Source: Platycnemis pennipes
Taxonomy: Eukaryota; Arthropoda; Insecta; Odonata; Platycnemididae
Assembly (NCBI GenBank): GCA_933228895.1
Contig: OW121855.1
Location: forward strand, 42,794,698 to 42,858,697
Direction of reading: 5' to 3'
DNA length: 64,000 nucleotides
The notes under the pieces are model-generated. The model was not told the origin of the DNA, searched no databases, and saw only the letters and a list, made by a program, of their open reading frames with translations. Shown piece after piece: positions 1 through 10,639 of the stretch. Within the stretch, counting starts at the first letter, position 1. The number at the start of each line of letters is the position of its first letter. The translations under genes and the position numbers were made by a program.

Positions 1-91
1 CCGTTTTATTTCACTTTAATTATGTTCTGCGGGTTCCGGGCTCCTCACGTCCGAAACTTTTTGCTCGTCTGATCGATGCAAAAGTGCAAAG

Positions 92-267
92 CCCAACTTT
101 TGGTGGAATATAGTCCGCGTTTTTACCCTGAAAGTGGCACTTCCATAAACTCATTCTTCTGGTACTGGTTGAAGGCGGTCCCAACTTCAGGTGGAATATG
201 GTCTGCGTTTGCTCCCTGAAAGTGGCACTTCTATAAACTCATTTTAATAGTATTGCTCGAAGGAATC
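92..267. repeat. 88-bp tandem duplication, two units
   Basis: Two head-to-tail units, 92-179 and 180-267, share long blocks: CCCAACTT..GGTGGAATAT, then CCTGAAAGTGGCACTTC, then TATAAACTCATT (seen with few substitutions). The exact spacing of 88 bp makes this a local tandem duplication. No coding sense is evident in either unit. Confidence 0.85.
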
Positions 268-302
268 CTTTGGTTTCATGTGGCTTAGGTCATTTTCGCC
301 AT

Positions 303-545
303 ATTGGAGACAGAAGTTTTTCAGGGAAGGGTGGAAGGAAACCTGGCGCCGGCATTACCTTGTCCTTGACGAAGGGCGCCAAGGGGTCCACGGTTCAACG
401 TCCCATTCGACGGACGAAGTACTGGCCTTGAAGTGCTCTCCACCAGTGTAGCAATGACAAATTTCTGCCAATGCCAGAAATTGAACCTGTGCCCTCTGGA
501 TAGTAGGCGAAAATTCTAGCCACTACACCTACCCGATTCGCTATG
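303..545 (-). mobile_element. tRNA-derived SINE, copy 1
   Basis: Read on the minus strand, the copy begins near 545 with a tRNA-like head: a box-A-like GGTGTAGTGGCTAGAA and a box-B-like GGTTCAATTTC near 485. The body follows (GTGGAGAGCACTTC, ACTTCGTCCGTCG, CCGTGGACCCCTTGG, CAGGTTTCCTTCCACCC). The same order of blocks occurs on the plus strand at 8093-8330, which defines the family. SINEs of this kind are transcribed by RNA polymerase III from the internal A and B boxes and are mobilised by a partner non-LTR RT. No target duplication is clear, so the ends are approximate. Confidence 0.75.
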
Positions 546-769
546 GACCAATGCTTTCAAGTCAGGTCCCTTGAGTGTCCCATTTAAATCCAGTCTATAT
601 ATACCCATGATCCTGAAATACATGGGGATGAATAACCATGGAAAAAAGATGAGCATATTGCGTTTGCGTTTTGCAGACTATATAGTCATTAAAACGAAAC
701 TGTTTGCTAGCTTAAAATAGATTGGCAAGGTATATATGTACTTGAGATAAACAAGAGCGAAAAAATACT

Positions 770-1215
770 CTGGTGTGTAATGAAAAACGAGGAGGCAAGA
801 CAGTAAAAAAGCGAGGGAAACAAAAACTTAAAGAGATAGAAGACAGTCCTTGTTCGGGAAACGGAATCAATAGTAATGGGCGAAGCAAGAAGGAAGTAAT
901 CAGCATGATAGTCCTGATGAATAGGCATCTACCTAAAGAAAAGCCTAGGCGAGACGGAAAACAGCTGGAATCTGTTACCGAAGTATAAGGAAGGTCAATG
1001 CGATGCAAATTTAGTTGCGAGAAGAGTAGAAGAAAAAGTAAGCTGATGAAAGGTCTGAAACAAAGATGGATAATCCAATGAAAAAAATTGACGCTCGATA
1101 GCGTAACAAAGAATTTATCGATGGTGGAGTGAATCTGATGGATGGCAAAGGAATACCTCGTATGGGATATATGAATGTGAAAGAAAATTATGTTCGAATG
1201 AAGAAGTTAGGCGAT
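770..1215 (+). mobile_element. Family-A non-LTR retrotransposon, very decayed 3' part
   Basis: The reading frame around 860-940 contains NGRSKKEVISMIV, matching the post-RT segment DGRSKKETVSRIV of the family-A copy at 24-28 kb. Near 1138-1210 the frame reads DGKGIPRMGYMNVKENYVRMKKLGDRR, which lines up with the family C-terminal segment (GKGRPRMRYVEQV..VNMKRLADRR). Stops and small indels interrupt it throughout. This is an old relic with no function expected. Confidence 0.6.
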
Positions 1216-2900
1216 AGAAGAATAGATTCGATAGCCAAGTTAAACTAATATTAGGTTTAAAAACAGTTGATGACGACTGGAGTACATTTGTGAAGTCATG
1301 AATACTATATGGTAGATGAATTGGACCAGTCTTTACCTTCCTCAAAGTGATAACGTCCTAATTTCGTTGATTTTAAACCTCGATTCTCTTAAATATTGAT
1401 GTGATGAATGTGCTAACACCTTATTTGCCTCGTTGAAACGGCCGATGACAGAGAATTGGGCCTTGGTGGCAGATTTTCAGCCGAGTCAAGATGGTTACGT
1501 TAATCTCATTGAGCGGAGTTGCCATTCTTCCTCCGTCGTTTCTTTGATAACTTGGCCGACGCCGTTGTGTAACTCGTTTCGGCAAGCAATTGGATCAAGT
1601 GGCGTTCCTGATCGTCAAAATCCTTGTGGTTTTCTGATTGCACCTAGTTTAGTTTTCATGGTGGCCACCCATGTTATTTGAGTTTGCTGGCTTTTCTTCG
1701 ACGTTCTGGAAGACTGCAGGCTTGGCCTCGTCTCCACGACCTGCGCCGGTCTGGCGGCCGCCTTTGCACCGTGAAGTCTGCTATTGGTCTCGGAAATATG
1801 CAATTATGCTTTTTTTTCGATCCCTCCTCCAGGAAACTAACGGGTTCCGGGAAATGATATTTCTTTGCGTCGTACCTCTGAGATTCGCGTGTCACGATAT
1901 GATGAAATCTCTGGCGATTATTTGACGATACAGGTGGGCGCGAAGGAATACCCTTGGAACAGGTCAGATTCATTAATTTGGTGTCCTTGAAGAAAAGCCA
2001 ATTATAATCGTCTCTACGCACTCCTATGTCTCCCGCAAAACCTCAGGTGTCAAGTGTCCAGCCTTATTGCGGCCATTCTTTTCTTCATTCCCTTAGCTCT
2101 GGAAGTGCTATAACTAAGGGTGAAGCCGATTTTTGCTGTGATTCGCAGAGAATTTGGTCTAATTTTCTCCCTGCCCCCTCCTCCCAGTGCTATTTTGTAA
2201 GATATCTTCTGCTCCATTAACGCTTTAGAGTAGGATATCTATTGTTTTTTTCGCGAACGTCGCTCGGCATGCTCATAAATACCCCTTTAATAAATATCTG
2301 ATTTTTGTATAAAAATAATAAATATATTTAGACACCATATTTGTTATTTATTCATTACCTGTAGAATTTGATGTCCGGTAACTTCTTTGAAATGATTTTC
2401 CAACCATCTAAAAATTTGCAGTGATTTTCAAACAATTTTCATTTCTTTTTTTCTAATATCTCACATAAGAATAGATCAAGGAATTATTATTCCGGATGTG
2501 AGAGAGCTTAAGAACATTCATAAGCAAAGATGAGGGTCTGCCGTTCTGCTTAAGAGAAATTATGTAATTTCTTGTGTTTTAAAAAATTTACTAACTTAAT
2601 TGCTATAATGCTTATTGCATTATACAAATGATTTCCCTCCCAACTGTTGTGTTATACCCGATAGCTATCTGAGAATGAAGTGCTTACTGCCACTCGGATC
2701 TTCTCCCGGTATAACTCGAAGGCTCATGCTACATACATTTTCTGTCCCTCCTAACGTTTTGATTTCTGTTGTTGTGACAAAAAGCAAGGATGAACGCTTA
2801 CTGAACGTAAATTCATTTCCATTTTGCATCGTGTACTACTTGAAAAAATATTGCTTCCTATCAATACAGGAATGAAGTCAGTGACTGCTCGTTCTTTTCA
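1216..2900. other. No recognised gene
   Basis: I see no recognisable gene. The piece 1430-1810 is richer in G+C than its surroundings, and on the minus strand parts of it look protein-like in changing frames (for example DPIACRNELHNGVGQVIKE near 1560-1610), but stops and frame changes are frequent and I cannot name a family. 2220-2900 is AT-rich and featureless. Confidence 0.4.
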
Positions 2901-2925
2901 GGTTTCTCAATCTTCGAAGTAAAGA

Positions 2926-3010
2926 ATGACGGGCAAGGACAAAGGCTCCAGGGTGAGGGAACGAATTTCTCTGTCGTGCCGTTCTTCGTCTCTACGGACT
3001 TCTCTGCAAG
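2926..3010 (+). CDS. Candidate first coding exon, unknown protein
   Basis: A pyrimidine-rich acceptor (CTCGTTCTTTTCAG) ends at 2901 and a donor CAAG/GTAATT lies at 3010/3011, bounding a 109-bp exon. Inside, an in-frame TAA is followed by an ATG at 2926 and an open frame to the donor that codes for a basic, serine/arginine-rich start (MTGKDKGSRVRERISLSC...). That is the shape of an internal exon carrying the translation start after a leader intron. No partner exon was found and the peptide is not recognised, so this is only a structural prediction; short GT/AG pairs of this quality also arise by chance. Confidence 0.3.
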
Positions 3011-3494
3011 GTAATTTGAAGTTAGTATTTCATTTTTTTTGTTTCGAAATCTCGTAATATGCTAAAATCTATAATCATTCACCTTGTGTAATTCGGAATT
3101 TTTATCTAGCAATGATTCTTGTCTGTATGTCTTTAGACACGAGATTATCCATTGCCGTAATCAATGAATATACATGTAGCTGAGAATTATTAACAACTGA
3201 GGCGTGATCATTTTTTATGAAGTTTCATTAAGAAAGTGATCTGATTACCTCACCGACATTTTTTTGCTACCATAATTAATATCTGTTTTAATCATGTGGA
3301 ATAATTACACTTTTCATTACATCTATCGTTCATTCTATCGTTGTGCTACACAGCCCGTCTGAGGAAAAAACATGTAGACTAGAACCTGATTGACATTAGT
3401 GCCAATCACGGCATTGCATAAAGATCCGGTTTAATTTAAACAGAGCGCGCGCGGATCGAAAAAACGTTTCGAGTCCATGTGAATGTGAATTGTC

Positions 3495-3840
3495 GGCTCT
3501 GGTGGCGGCGTGGTTAAGTCCTCGCCTGCTAACCTTAGGGTCGCAGGTTCGAGTCCCGCCTGAGTGGGTTTTTTCACCACTTAGGATATGGCTGTGTGTG
3601 GTCGTCTGTTGTTACATTGTTAATACCCCGATGTAAAGGCCACATGTGCTGCGTAAATTCTTCTCGGGTTAGATTCTCCATCTCCGCCGACGTTTCGATG
3701 AGCGAGTCGGTCATCGAACGTCGCGCGGCGGAGATGGAGAATCTAACCCGGATGAAGACCCGGAAAGAACAAGAACTTATGCCGCATGTGCTGTTTCCGG
3801 TGATGGTGGAAAATAAATAAAAATAAAATAAATAAATAAG
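3495..3840 (+). mobile_element. tRNA-derived SINE with (AAATA)n tail, split by an insertion
   Basis: The head (3497-3565) has a box-A-like GTGGCGGCGTGGTTAAG, a GCTAACC segment in anticodon-loop position and a perfect box B, GGTTCGAGTCC (3548-3558). It resembles a serine-type tRNA without the long variable arm. The body ends in an A-rich AAATAAATAAAAATAAAATAAATAAATAA tail (3811-3838). The body is interrupted at 3652-3782 by a fold-back insertion, flanked by duplicated CATGTGCTG. Without it the SINE would be about 200 bp. No target duplication around the whole SINE was found. Confidence 0.7.
3652..3782. mobile_element. Fold-back retro-insertion (Penelope-like terminal sequence?)
   Basis: Two inverted arms, GGGTTAGATTCTCCATCTCC (3667-3686) and its exact complement at 3734-3753, extend inward through GCCGACGTTTCGATGA with a few changes. 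The unit is flanked by an 11-bp duplication with one mismatch (CACATGTGCTG at 3641-3651, CGCATGTGCTG at 3783-3793). It shares sequence and architecture with the insertion at 41273-41499 (GACGTTTCGAT, GAGTCGG, TTAACCCGG, GGACCCGAGAAA). The pair therefore represents one family of self-complementary retro-insertions. Assigning it to Penelope-like elements is inference. Confidence 0.65.
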
Positions 3841-4019
3841 GAGTTCTGGTAAGTAATGAATGTTAAGTATTCTGAGTCGCAGTATTCTGAGTCGCATCAA
3901 CACTCTGCATAACTTTACATATACAGCGTGCATTGGAGAAGAAGCTTTTCGGCTCTCGTAGGCGTGAATTAATGACAGTTGAGTAGGGAAATAAAGAAAA
4001 GACTTGTGAAAAGTTAAAT

Positions 4020-4380
4020 ATTGAGCGTGGCATTATATGGTGTTGAAACGAGGACTTTGCGGAAAGACGATGGAAATAGACTTATAGCTATTAAGATGTG
4101 GGTGTGAAGAAGGAAGAAGGTTAAGTGGGTCGAAAGGAAGAAGAATGATAAAGCCCTAGAATTGGAAGGAGAGGAAAGAAATTTGATAGATGAAATTGGG
4201 AGGAGGAAAGTGTGGATGGAGCGGCGATTTTGTTTCGAAGGACGTAATTGAGGGAAGAATGCTGGGTAAGCGGGGAAGAGGGAGGAGAAGAACGGGTAGC
4301 TGGGATAGAATGATGGGAGGGAGGAGGTATGAGGGGCTTGAGAGGGTCATCGTATGAAATTTAGGGGTGTGGGAGAATTA
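4020..4380 (+). mobile_element. Decayed non-LTR RT C-terminal region
   Basis: The frame from about 4027 reads VALYGVETRTLRKDDGNRL, the usual sequence just after the RT domain in endonuclease/RT non-LTR elements (consensus-like ALYGSETWTL). Downstream pieces (VKWVERKKNDKALELEGEERNLIDEIGRRK; then AGKRERRRTGSW) follow the same order as in that C-terminal region, with stops and frame changes. It is more diverged from family A than other copies here, so it may be another subfamily. No intact end is visible. Confidence 0.6.
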
Positions 4381-4837
4381 AATGTCCATTTAGACCTACC
4401 TTCACCGGTAGAAAACTAATAATAATGACAAATACACTGTGTAAAGAGCATTTTTGATGGCAAACTTATAGCGACTACTATCAGGAGACAGGAATGAGAG
4501 TAACTCACATATAAGGCCAGAATGTACACGTATAACCTTCATTTTCGGCGAATGCATCAAGAGGTTTGAAATAGCTTAGATGAAATCATATCAACCTGCG
4601 CAGTTTCAATGACCGTGTAAAACGGACTTTAGATTAGGAGGGATCAACTACTGCAGATTACGTTTGATTTATAATGTTTGATCGGTACAAATATCACTTG
4701 CTGAGTTTGAGCCTCGAGAGCCAAACAATGTCGCTCCTGCAGCAGTTTGAAATTTCAACTTGAATTTCGCGCCAAAAACCCATATCAGACGCATTGTTGA
4801 TTACGTAGAAAGTATTAGATATCGCTGTTACTTACGT

Positions 4838-4892
4838 CAACATCATCATAAGTCATCAATCCTCAGATTGGTTTGATGCAGTTCTCCACTGA
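4838..4892 (-). mobile_element. 55-bp family-A tail insertion with 11-bp target duplication
   Basis: Only the last 55 bp of family A is present, ending in the family's (ATG)n tail (seen here as CATCATCAT on the plus strand). It is flanked by a perfect GTTACTTACGT duplication (4827-4837 and 4893-4903). This is an extreme 5' truncation during target-primed reverse transcription. Confidence 0.85.
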
Positions 4893-5084
4893 GTTACTTA
4901 CGTAATGAATGCATTTCTGGTCTTACATTAGTTGCAAGACGTTGGAGTGGTACAAGTGGGTAGCTGGGCCTTATGTGTTAAAATGAGTGCGAGAGAAACG
5001 TATGTCTACAGCTGTGTGCCGAATTGTAGTTATACGTGGTATAAAACTTTATTAAATAATTTCTTAGAAAAAGCCTGTAGTTTA

Positions 5085-5445
5085 CTTGAAAGAAAAAAGG
5101 GGAAGCATTCGAAATTTGGTGCTACAGAAGAATGATGAAGATTAAATGGATCGACCGAGTAAGTAACGAGGAAGTCCTAAGAAGAGTGGGAGAAAATATA
5201 AGTCTACTGAAAACCCTAATAAGAAGACTTTATCGGCCACGTCATGAGACACGGCCTGATGAAGACAATCGTCGAGGGAAAAGTGAAGGAGAAGAATGGA
5301 AAAGGCAGGCCTCGTATGAGATATGTAGAACAAGTGGTGAAGGATCTGAAAGAGAAGAAATACGTCAATATGAAAAGATTAGCTGATAGAGGAATTCGGT
5401 GGAGAGCTGCGTCAAACCAATCTCAGGATTGCTGACTAATGATGA
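5085..5445 (+). mobile_element. Family-A non-LTR retrotransposon, 3' fragment
   Basis: The sequence matches the last part of family A: IKWIDRVSNEEVLRRVGE (from 5143), then after frame changes GLMKTIVEGKV, GKGRPRMRYVEQVVKDLKEKKYVN and RWRAASNQSQD followed by a stop and a (ATG)n tail near 5441-5450. It is 5'-truncated and frameshifted near 5200-5245. I did not find a clear target duplication. Confidence 0.85.
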
Positions 5446-8090
5446 TGATGAAATTCCTTGAATCAGGTCAAAAATAACAGCGAAACACCAAAATTCCTGC
5501 GTTTCTAGGCCATAATTTGTTTACTCACGTGTAGCAGCCTTCTTAAGACCGTTTGTTCTGCCTCCACCTGCGATTGTCATGCACTTCTCACATCACTCCA
5601 ATAGAAATACGTTTCGCGGAGTGGGCGTGGTTACGTTTCCGAATTTTAAGACGGTATATCTCCCGTAAAAATGGATAGAAAACTCGAAGGGTGTGTACAT
5701 ATTTTATGATTTCCCTTTTGTTTGAAAGGGTGCGAATCCGATTTATAAATTTGAGTGATGCCTCCCCATTAGTTGCGTGATTCCTCTCCCTCAGTTCCCT
5801 GGATCGCCGTTTTGTCCATGAATGGGGAAGGGCAATGTCTTGGCTCAGCGCAGAGCGCTAGACGATCGCGTGCCCCACGTCAAGAGTCTGACGCCAGCAG
5901 GAAGGGCCGACGACGTGCGCACGTGCATTCCTCCCCACCCCCTTCTCCTCTCCAGACGTCCTTCCGTTCCCCTTTCTTCGAACTACTCCAGTGCTTCCAG
6001 TCGCGTCTGGAACGTGAGTGCGCTTGGTTCGCGGAGGACTCCGTGCCCGAGACCACGTCCTCCTCTCCTGAGAGAAATCGTGAAAGTGAATCAAAAATAA
6101 AAGCAAGAATCCTTTAAGTCTCCTCGCGCTCGTGAGTCACGGGAAGACCGGCGGCGCGGCCGTGTCTAAATGCGGAGACCCGACGTAAAGAGCTCTACTC
6201 GAAGAACGTACTGTGCTATGCACAACCATTAACCCAATAAAAAGGACTTCGACGCCGAAGTCCTTTTTATCACACGGAGAATCAAATAAAGCCGAACTTA
6301 ATATTTTCTACCCCGATTCGTCGTTATCCGCAATGAGACTTTGACGAACTCTGAGTTGAGTTATTTATTATTGCACGAAATGTTTTATCAGACAAGTCTA
6401 GGTACGACTACCCTAAATAGGTACCTTACACTAGAAATCTTTTTTTTTTTCCTTTGATGGAGGATATTTAAAAAAACTTCCCAAGAAGTTAGTCCTAAGG
6501 CTTTAACCTTCTCTCCTCCTTCAACGTGACGAGTACTTCCCCGTTTCTCCTACCTCCTATCAGTTTTACCTATTCTACTATTCTCTACATCCATTTGTCA
6601 GACACAGCCTATCTTCATTCATTCTCTTTCTCTTCAATGCTCATGTTTCGGCACCGTACAATGCTTGCTCTCTGGGGAAACGGGGCTCCTGCCCCTGGCC
6701 TCGCGCCCCTCAAGAGCCCTTCTATTCTAGTATTCTAGATGATCTCTTGGACTCTACGTTCACATATACTGAGTATCCAACTAGCCTCCTCGGTGGATGC
6801 TAGATAGTCGTGTGATATATACAGGCGCGCCCTTGGGGTTAGCCGGGCCCCGGTAAACTAAGGTTGGTGGACCGAGAAAATATAGTTGATAATTATCGAA
6901 ATCTAAATAATGAATGTAACAATAATTATGTAATGTTATGTGCAACATAATCTCTTTTGCTTCAACTGGCCATCTACTTCCTTGGGATACGTAATTGTAA
7001 GAATTTACTAACTGAAAGTATTTTTGGCAATGCATCAATCGTTGTGAGGCAAGGGAACTAAAATAATGGCATAATTTGTCATGAATTATATTTTATTTCT
7101 TTGGGGAAACCAGCTCACGTATATGTGCAATAGCTTTTTGTTACTCTTCGTTGTTTCGTGATTTTTCTTTCTCTATCAGATCCTGATGCTTTCTATCTAA
7201 TTTCTTATATCTGGTTAGAACTAGTACTTTATTATCTTAAGTATTTCGTTCGTCAGTGAGACGTCTCCTCATCTATGAAGCAAAACAGCAAATCGGGATC
7301 GATTCCTTGGTGGTTGTTATCCGTAAGTGGAGATTTTAGTGACGTTATGAGTCTTTCTTCAAGCATTCACGCCCATATGCTACGTTTTCTAACTTGTGTC
7401 AATGTAATTCGTCTTATTTCAGATTAATTTTTACTTATCTTTCTGTGGGCAGCGAAGATCAAACGTTGCTTTTACTCGTCTCAAGATGACTTTATCGCGA
7501 GATCTCAGTCTCTGAAAATCTGCTGGTCTCTCTATCTCTTCATATCAAGGGACGTGATAGATATCTTCTTTCGAATAGAATGCATCATCAACTACAATGA
7601 TGGAAATAGTAAAAGATACAAGGGTTTACTTTGAGTAGTTATTTGATTCAAATTATTTGATTAATAGGTATTGATTCAAATACATTAGATTGTAAGTTTC
7701 TTCAACTGAGTGGCGAATACCATTTGTTTCGCATAATGTGTTACCGACAACAGTTGGTTATTAATTTAATTTTGCGTGGCTCATTTGAGTTTTCATTAAC
7801 CAATGGAACATAAAACAGTTTTATTTCTCATTTTCCCAGGTTTCTTTCTGGCCGTTGGTAACGTAGGTATTACATTCACAAATATTGACTTTTTCTACAA
7901 AGTTAACTGGCGCACCACAAATCGTCGATGTCGTAATGATCCTATCAATCATAGCATGCGCGAGTAAAATATATTCAAACTCAGTTGTGCCCGTAGTTCC
8001 GGGCAAGCGGTACTTTGTTTTTTCATTGCGCCTCGAAAATGTGGCACCGATTTTCCTAATATCGCCCAGCGCTCGAAATCTGGTGGAGAT
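5446..8090. other. No recognised gene; CpG-rich block and a hairpin
   Basis: No gene is supported. 5770-6200 is distinctly GC- and CpG-rich, open in several frames, with pyrimidine-rich runs and could be a promoter or conserved element of a nearby gene. A perfect hairpin lies at 6237-6270 (listed separately). 6270-8090 is AT-rich with no family I recognise; 6690-6730 is a short C-rich stretch. Confidence 0.4.
6237..6270. repeat. Perfect 15-bp inverted repeat with 4-nt loop
   Basis: ATAAAAAGGACTTCG (6237-6251), loop ACGC, then the exact complement CGAAGTCCTTTTTAT (6256-6270). It lies just after the CpG-rich block. It does not have the histone stem-loop sequence and has no other recognised role. 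Confidence 0.9.
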
Positions 8091-8092
8091 TA

Positions 8093-8330
8093 GGTTGGTG
8101 TGGTGGCTAGATTACTAGCCACACATCCCGAGGGTCCGAGTTTGATTGCCGGCTGTGGCGGATTTTTCATTGGCAAACCGGTCTCTGCTGGAGTGTCTAG
8201 TGGAGGGCATTTCAGGTTCAGAACTCCGTCCGTCGGAAGGGATGTTAAGCCGTGGTCCTCTTGGGGCCTGTCGTTAAGATTAGGCTAATGGCGACGTCGG
8301 GTTTCTTTCCGCCATTCCTCCTTTACCTGT
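8093..8330 (+). mobile_element. tRNA-derived SINE, copy 2
   Basis: Head with GTGTGGTGGCTAGATTAC (box A region, 8098-8115) and a decayed box B (GAGTTTGATTGCC near 8137). Body blocks GTGGAGGGCATTTCAGG, CTCCGTCCGTCGG, CCGTGGTCCTCTTGGGGCC, GGGTTTCTTTCCGCC follow in the same order as copy 1 at 303-545 (minus). No A-rich tail or target duplication is obvious, so it is old. Confidence 0.75.
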
Positions 8331-10630
8331 AATATTCCTACTATTGCCCAATATTACCCTCTTATTCTAAATTGCGCTAATGACCTCAGTTATCGGTCGC
8401 CTCCCTGGAATAACTAACTAATTCTAAATGTGGTTAGCAAATCTCTGGGTCGGTTAATGAGAGAAGTTCGATTCTAGATGAATTCACGTTATTGATGTTG
8501 GTACGTAGGCTTTCGCGGTGCATGGATGATGAAGGGTACATGGTTTCTGGGTTTCCACCACGTAGTTTGTTATGTCTTGACGTCGAAGTCATCAATCGTC
8601 AGTACACCTTCGACCTGAAGACGCCTGCTCGAATGCACGAGACTAGTCGTCAAGAGATAACAACCTACACGGTGGAGACCCGAAAGCCATACAGCCTGCA
8701 TCGCATTATTGATAACGATATCGAAAACACTAAGAATAATCCCTGATCCTGCCCCTGCCCCCATTATGCCGATAGGGGTCATTTACCAGCCAGTGGACTT
8801 GGTGGTGCTGAAAGCAAGGTTATGGAGGACCGTCCAACCTGCTTTTAGCTGTTAGCGAGCTAGAGGAAACGGAATGCATGTCTGTTCTTGCCCTAGTTGT
8901 ATTTTAGACCGTCTGTTGATCAAGAGCGGCATGTTGGCATCAATGTCTTCACTAAAATATCACAAGATAGCCTCAAAAACTCAGTGAGAACTTCGCAAGT
9001 AGTGTACTGACGAGAAATGCAACGTTGACTTGGTCCAAAACTTCTTGAGCGATGTCAGTGGGTGAAAAATGACCTAATGTTTTTTTTTATTGGACTGCGG
9101 CCCATTCTCGGGCCGTTTGTCAACGGTTATTAACAAAATAAATGTTGGTTACCAGTGGGTTCCGATTAACTTGATTCGAAATTCATTGATTGAAGTTATT
9201 TCACTTGATGTCAACTTGTCTTCCCGGAAAATGGTACTCAGTGGACCGGTATTGCCTCTTCCATGGTCGATTTGAAAACTTTTGAGGGAGAACTTTTTGA
9301 ACCATATCGCTGTCATTTTCTGGTGATCTTATCAAATGAACCTGCAGTATAATTGGAATTTATTTTCTTCCTTTAGTAATACTTGTTGCTATTCAAGAAT
9401 TATATTGCTTCTTTTAATAGTATTGGCTTGTTTAATCTTAACAGAAGGTTTTTTTTAAATTGGTACTCTAATTGGCAGAAAAAAGCCACTGATTTACGCC
9501 ATGGGAAGCGTTATGATCTTAATACCTGATCGATTGTCTACTCGTAATCGTCTGTGGTCGTTTGTCTACGCGTAATCGTCTGTTAGGGTCCATAATATCT
9601 GCGCTCAATGGTGTACTCCTTTGAGTGCTTAAGGAGGCTGAACTGAAGAATGAGTTGAAGGTCACCCAAATAAAATATCGAAAGAGGTTTTTTGTCGCTA
9701 TTGTACGTGAAAACATTGCGGTGCGTGTTTTAGGAGGTTTTTAACCCTCTCGTGGAGGTATTTAAAACTAACAAGAGTGTGGCTGTCCATTATGAGTGAA
9801 TTATGTCCTTCTTGTACAAGTGCTATTTGTTATTGCTCTTTCGCATTATTTGAAGTACTATTTTTTATATTTCTTCTCCGGAAGTTCTCTTTCCTTCCTA
9901 CGTAAAATGAATCCAGGGTTTATCTTCACTATATAACTCTTAGAACTAAGTGAAAATAATCCGGGCCCATTCACAATTTTTTTTTTCTTTGCCGAATACA
10001 GCCTAAGCCGGGCGACGGCGGAAACGCGGCCGGTATTCCTTCGTGCCGGTTCTGTGAAGGGATCTCCCGAGCGTCAGAGAGACGCCCGATACGCGGAGAC
10101 ATCTACCTGCTTTAATGCGCGCCACTATGAGGTGGTGGCTGGGGCCGTTGGTGAATGACTCACCCTACGTGCACTTGAGCACGGAGAGAGCGGAGTGAGT
10201 TCTGGCGAGTTCTCCGGCACCGGTTTCGCGATTATGCGTGATGCAACGCACGGACTTGGTTGCGTTTTCGGACCAAATACAGCGAACGGCACTCCATTCG
10301 ATGGGTGTAGCGTTAGGTGATGAGAATTTAGCGCAGCCTTCATCATCATCTCGTTAATTTCAGCAAGATTATATGACTCAATGTGTTTTAACCGGGATCG
10401 TGTCCTAAAAGTCATCAGTGGGATTAACCATGTGATTTTTCTCTTTATCCTTAATGGACATATTTCACAAGGTCTAACCTAAAACCATTTCCTCAGTTAA
10501 TACTCTTAATTGAGAATTTAAATATTATCAACATAACCTATATTTGGGTCAACGCAGCTGTCTGTTGGGTTCTTCTATCTGCTTACATAATAATAAATAT
10601 TTTTATTAATCAACAGAAATGATGAAGATG
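8331..10630. other. No recognised gene; GC-rich patch at 10005-10260
   Basis: Nothing recognisable is coded here. 10005-10260 is GC-rich with many CpG (GCCGGGCGACGGCGG and similar), an isolated island in AT-rich sequence; it could mark a promoter or conserved noncoding element but shows no TATA-plus-ORF arrangement I can support. Confidence 0.35.
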
Positions 10631-10639
10631 ATGTGATTC

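Noticed and set aside
1042..1062. CTGATGA..GAAAC resembling a hammerhead ribozyme core
   Set aside because: The bases between cannot form stem II, and the site lies within decayed family-A coding sequence.
3497..3565. Functional tRNA gene
   Set aside because: A and B boxes are good, but the acceptor stem does not pair, there is no T-run terminator at the right place, and the sequence continues into a SINE body.
6237..6270. Bacterial-type intrinsic terminator
   Set aside because: Shape fits but the organism is eukaryotic and there is no upstream transcription unit to end.
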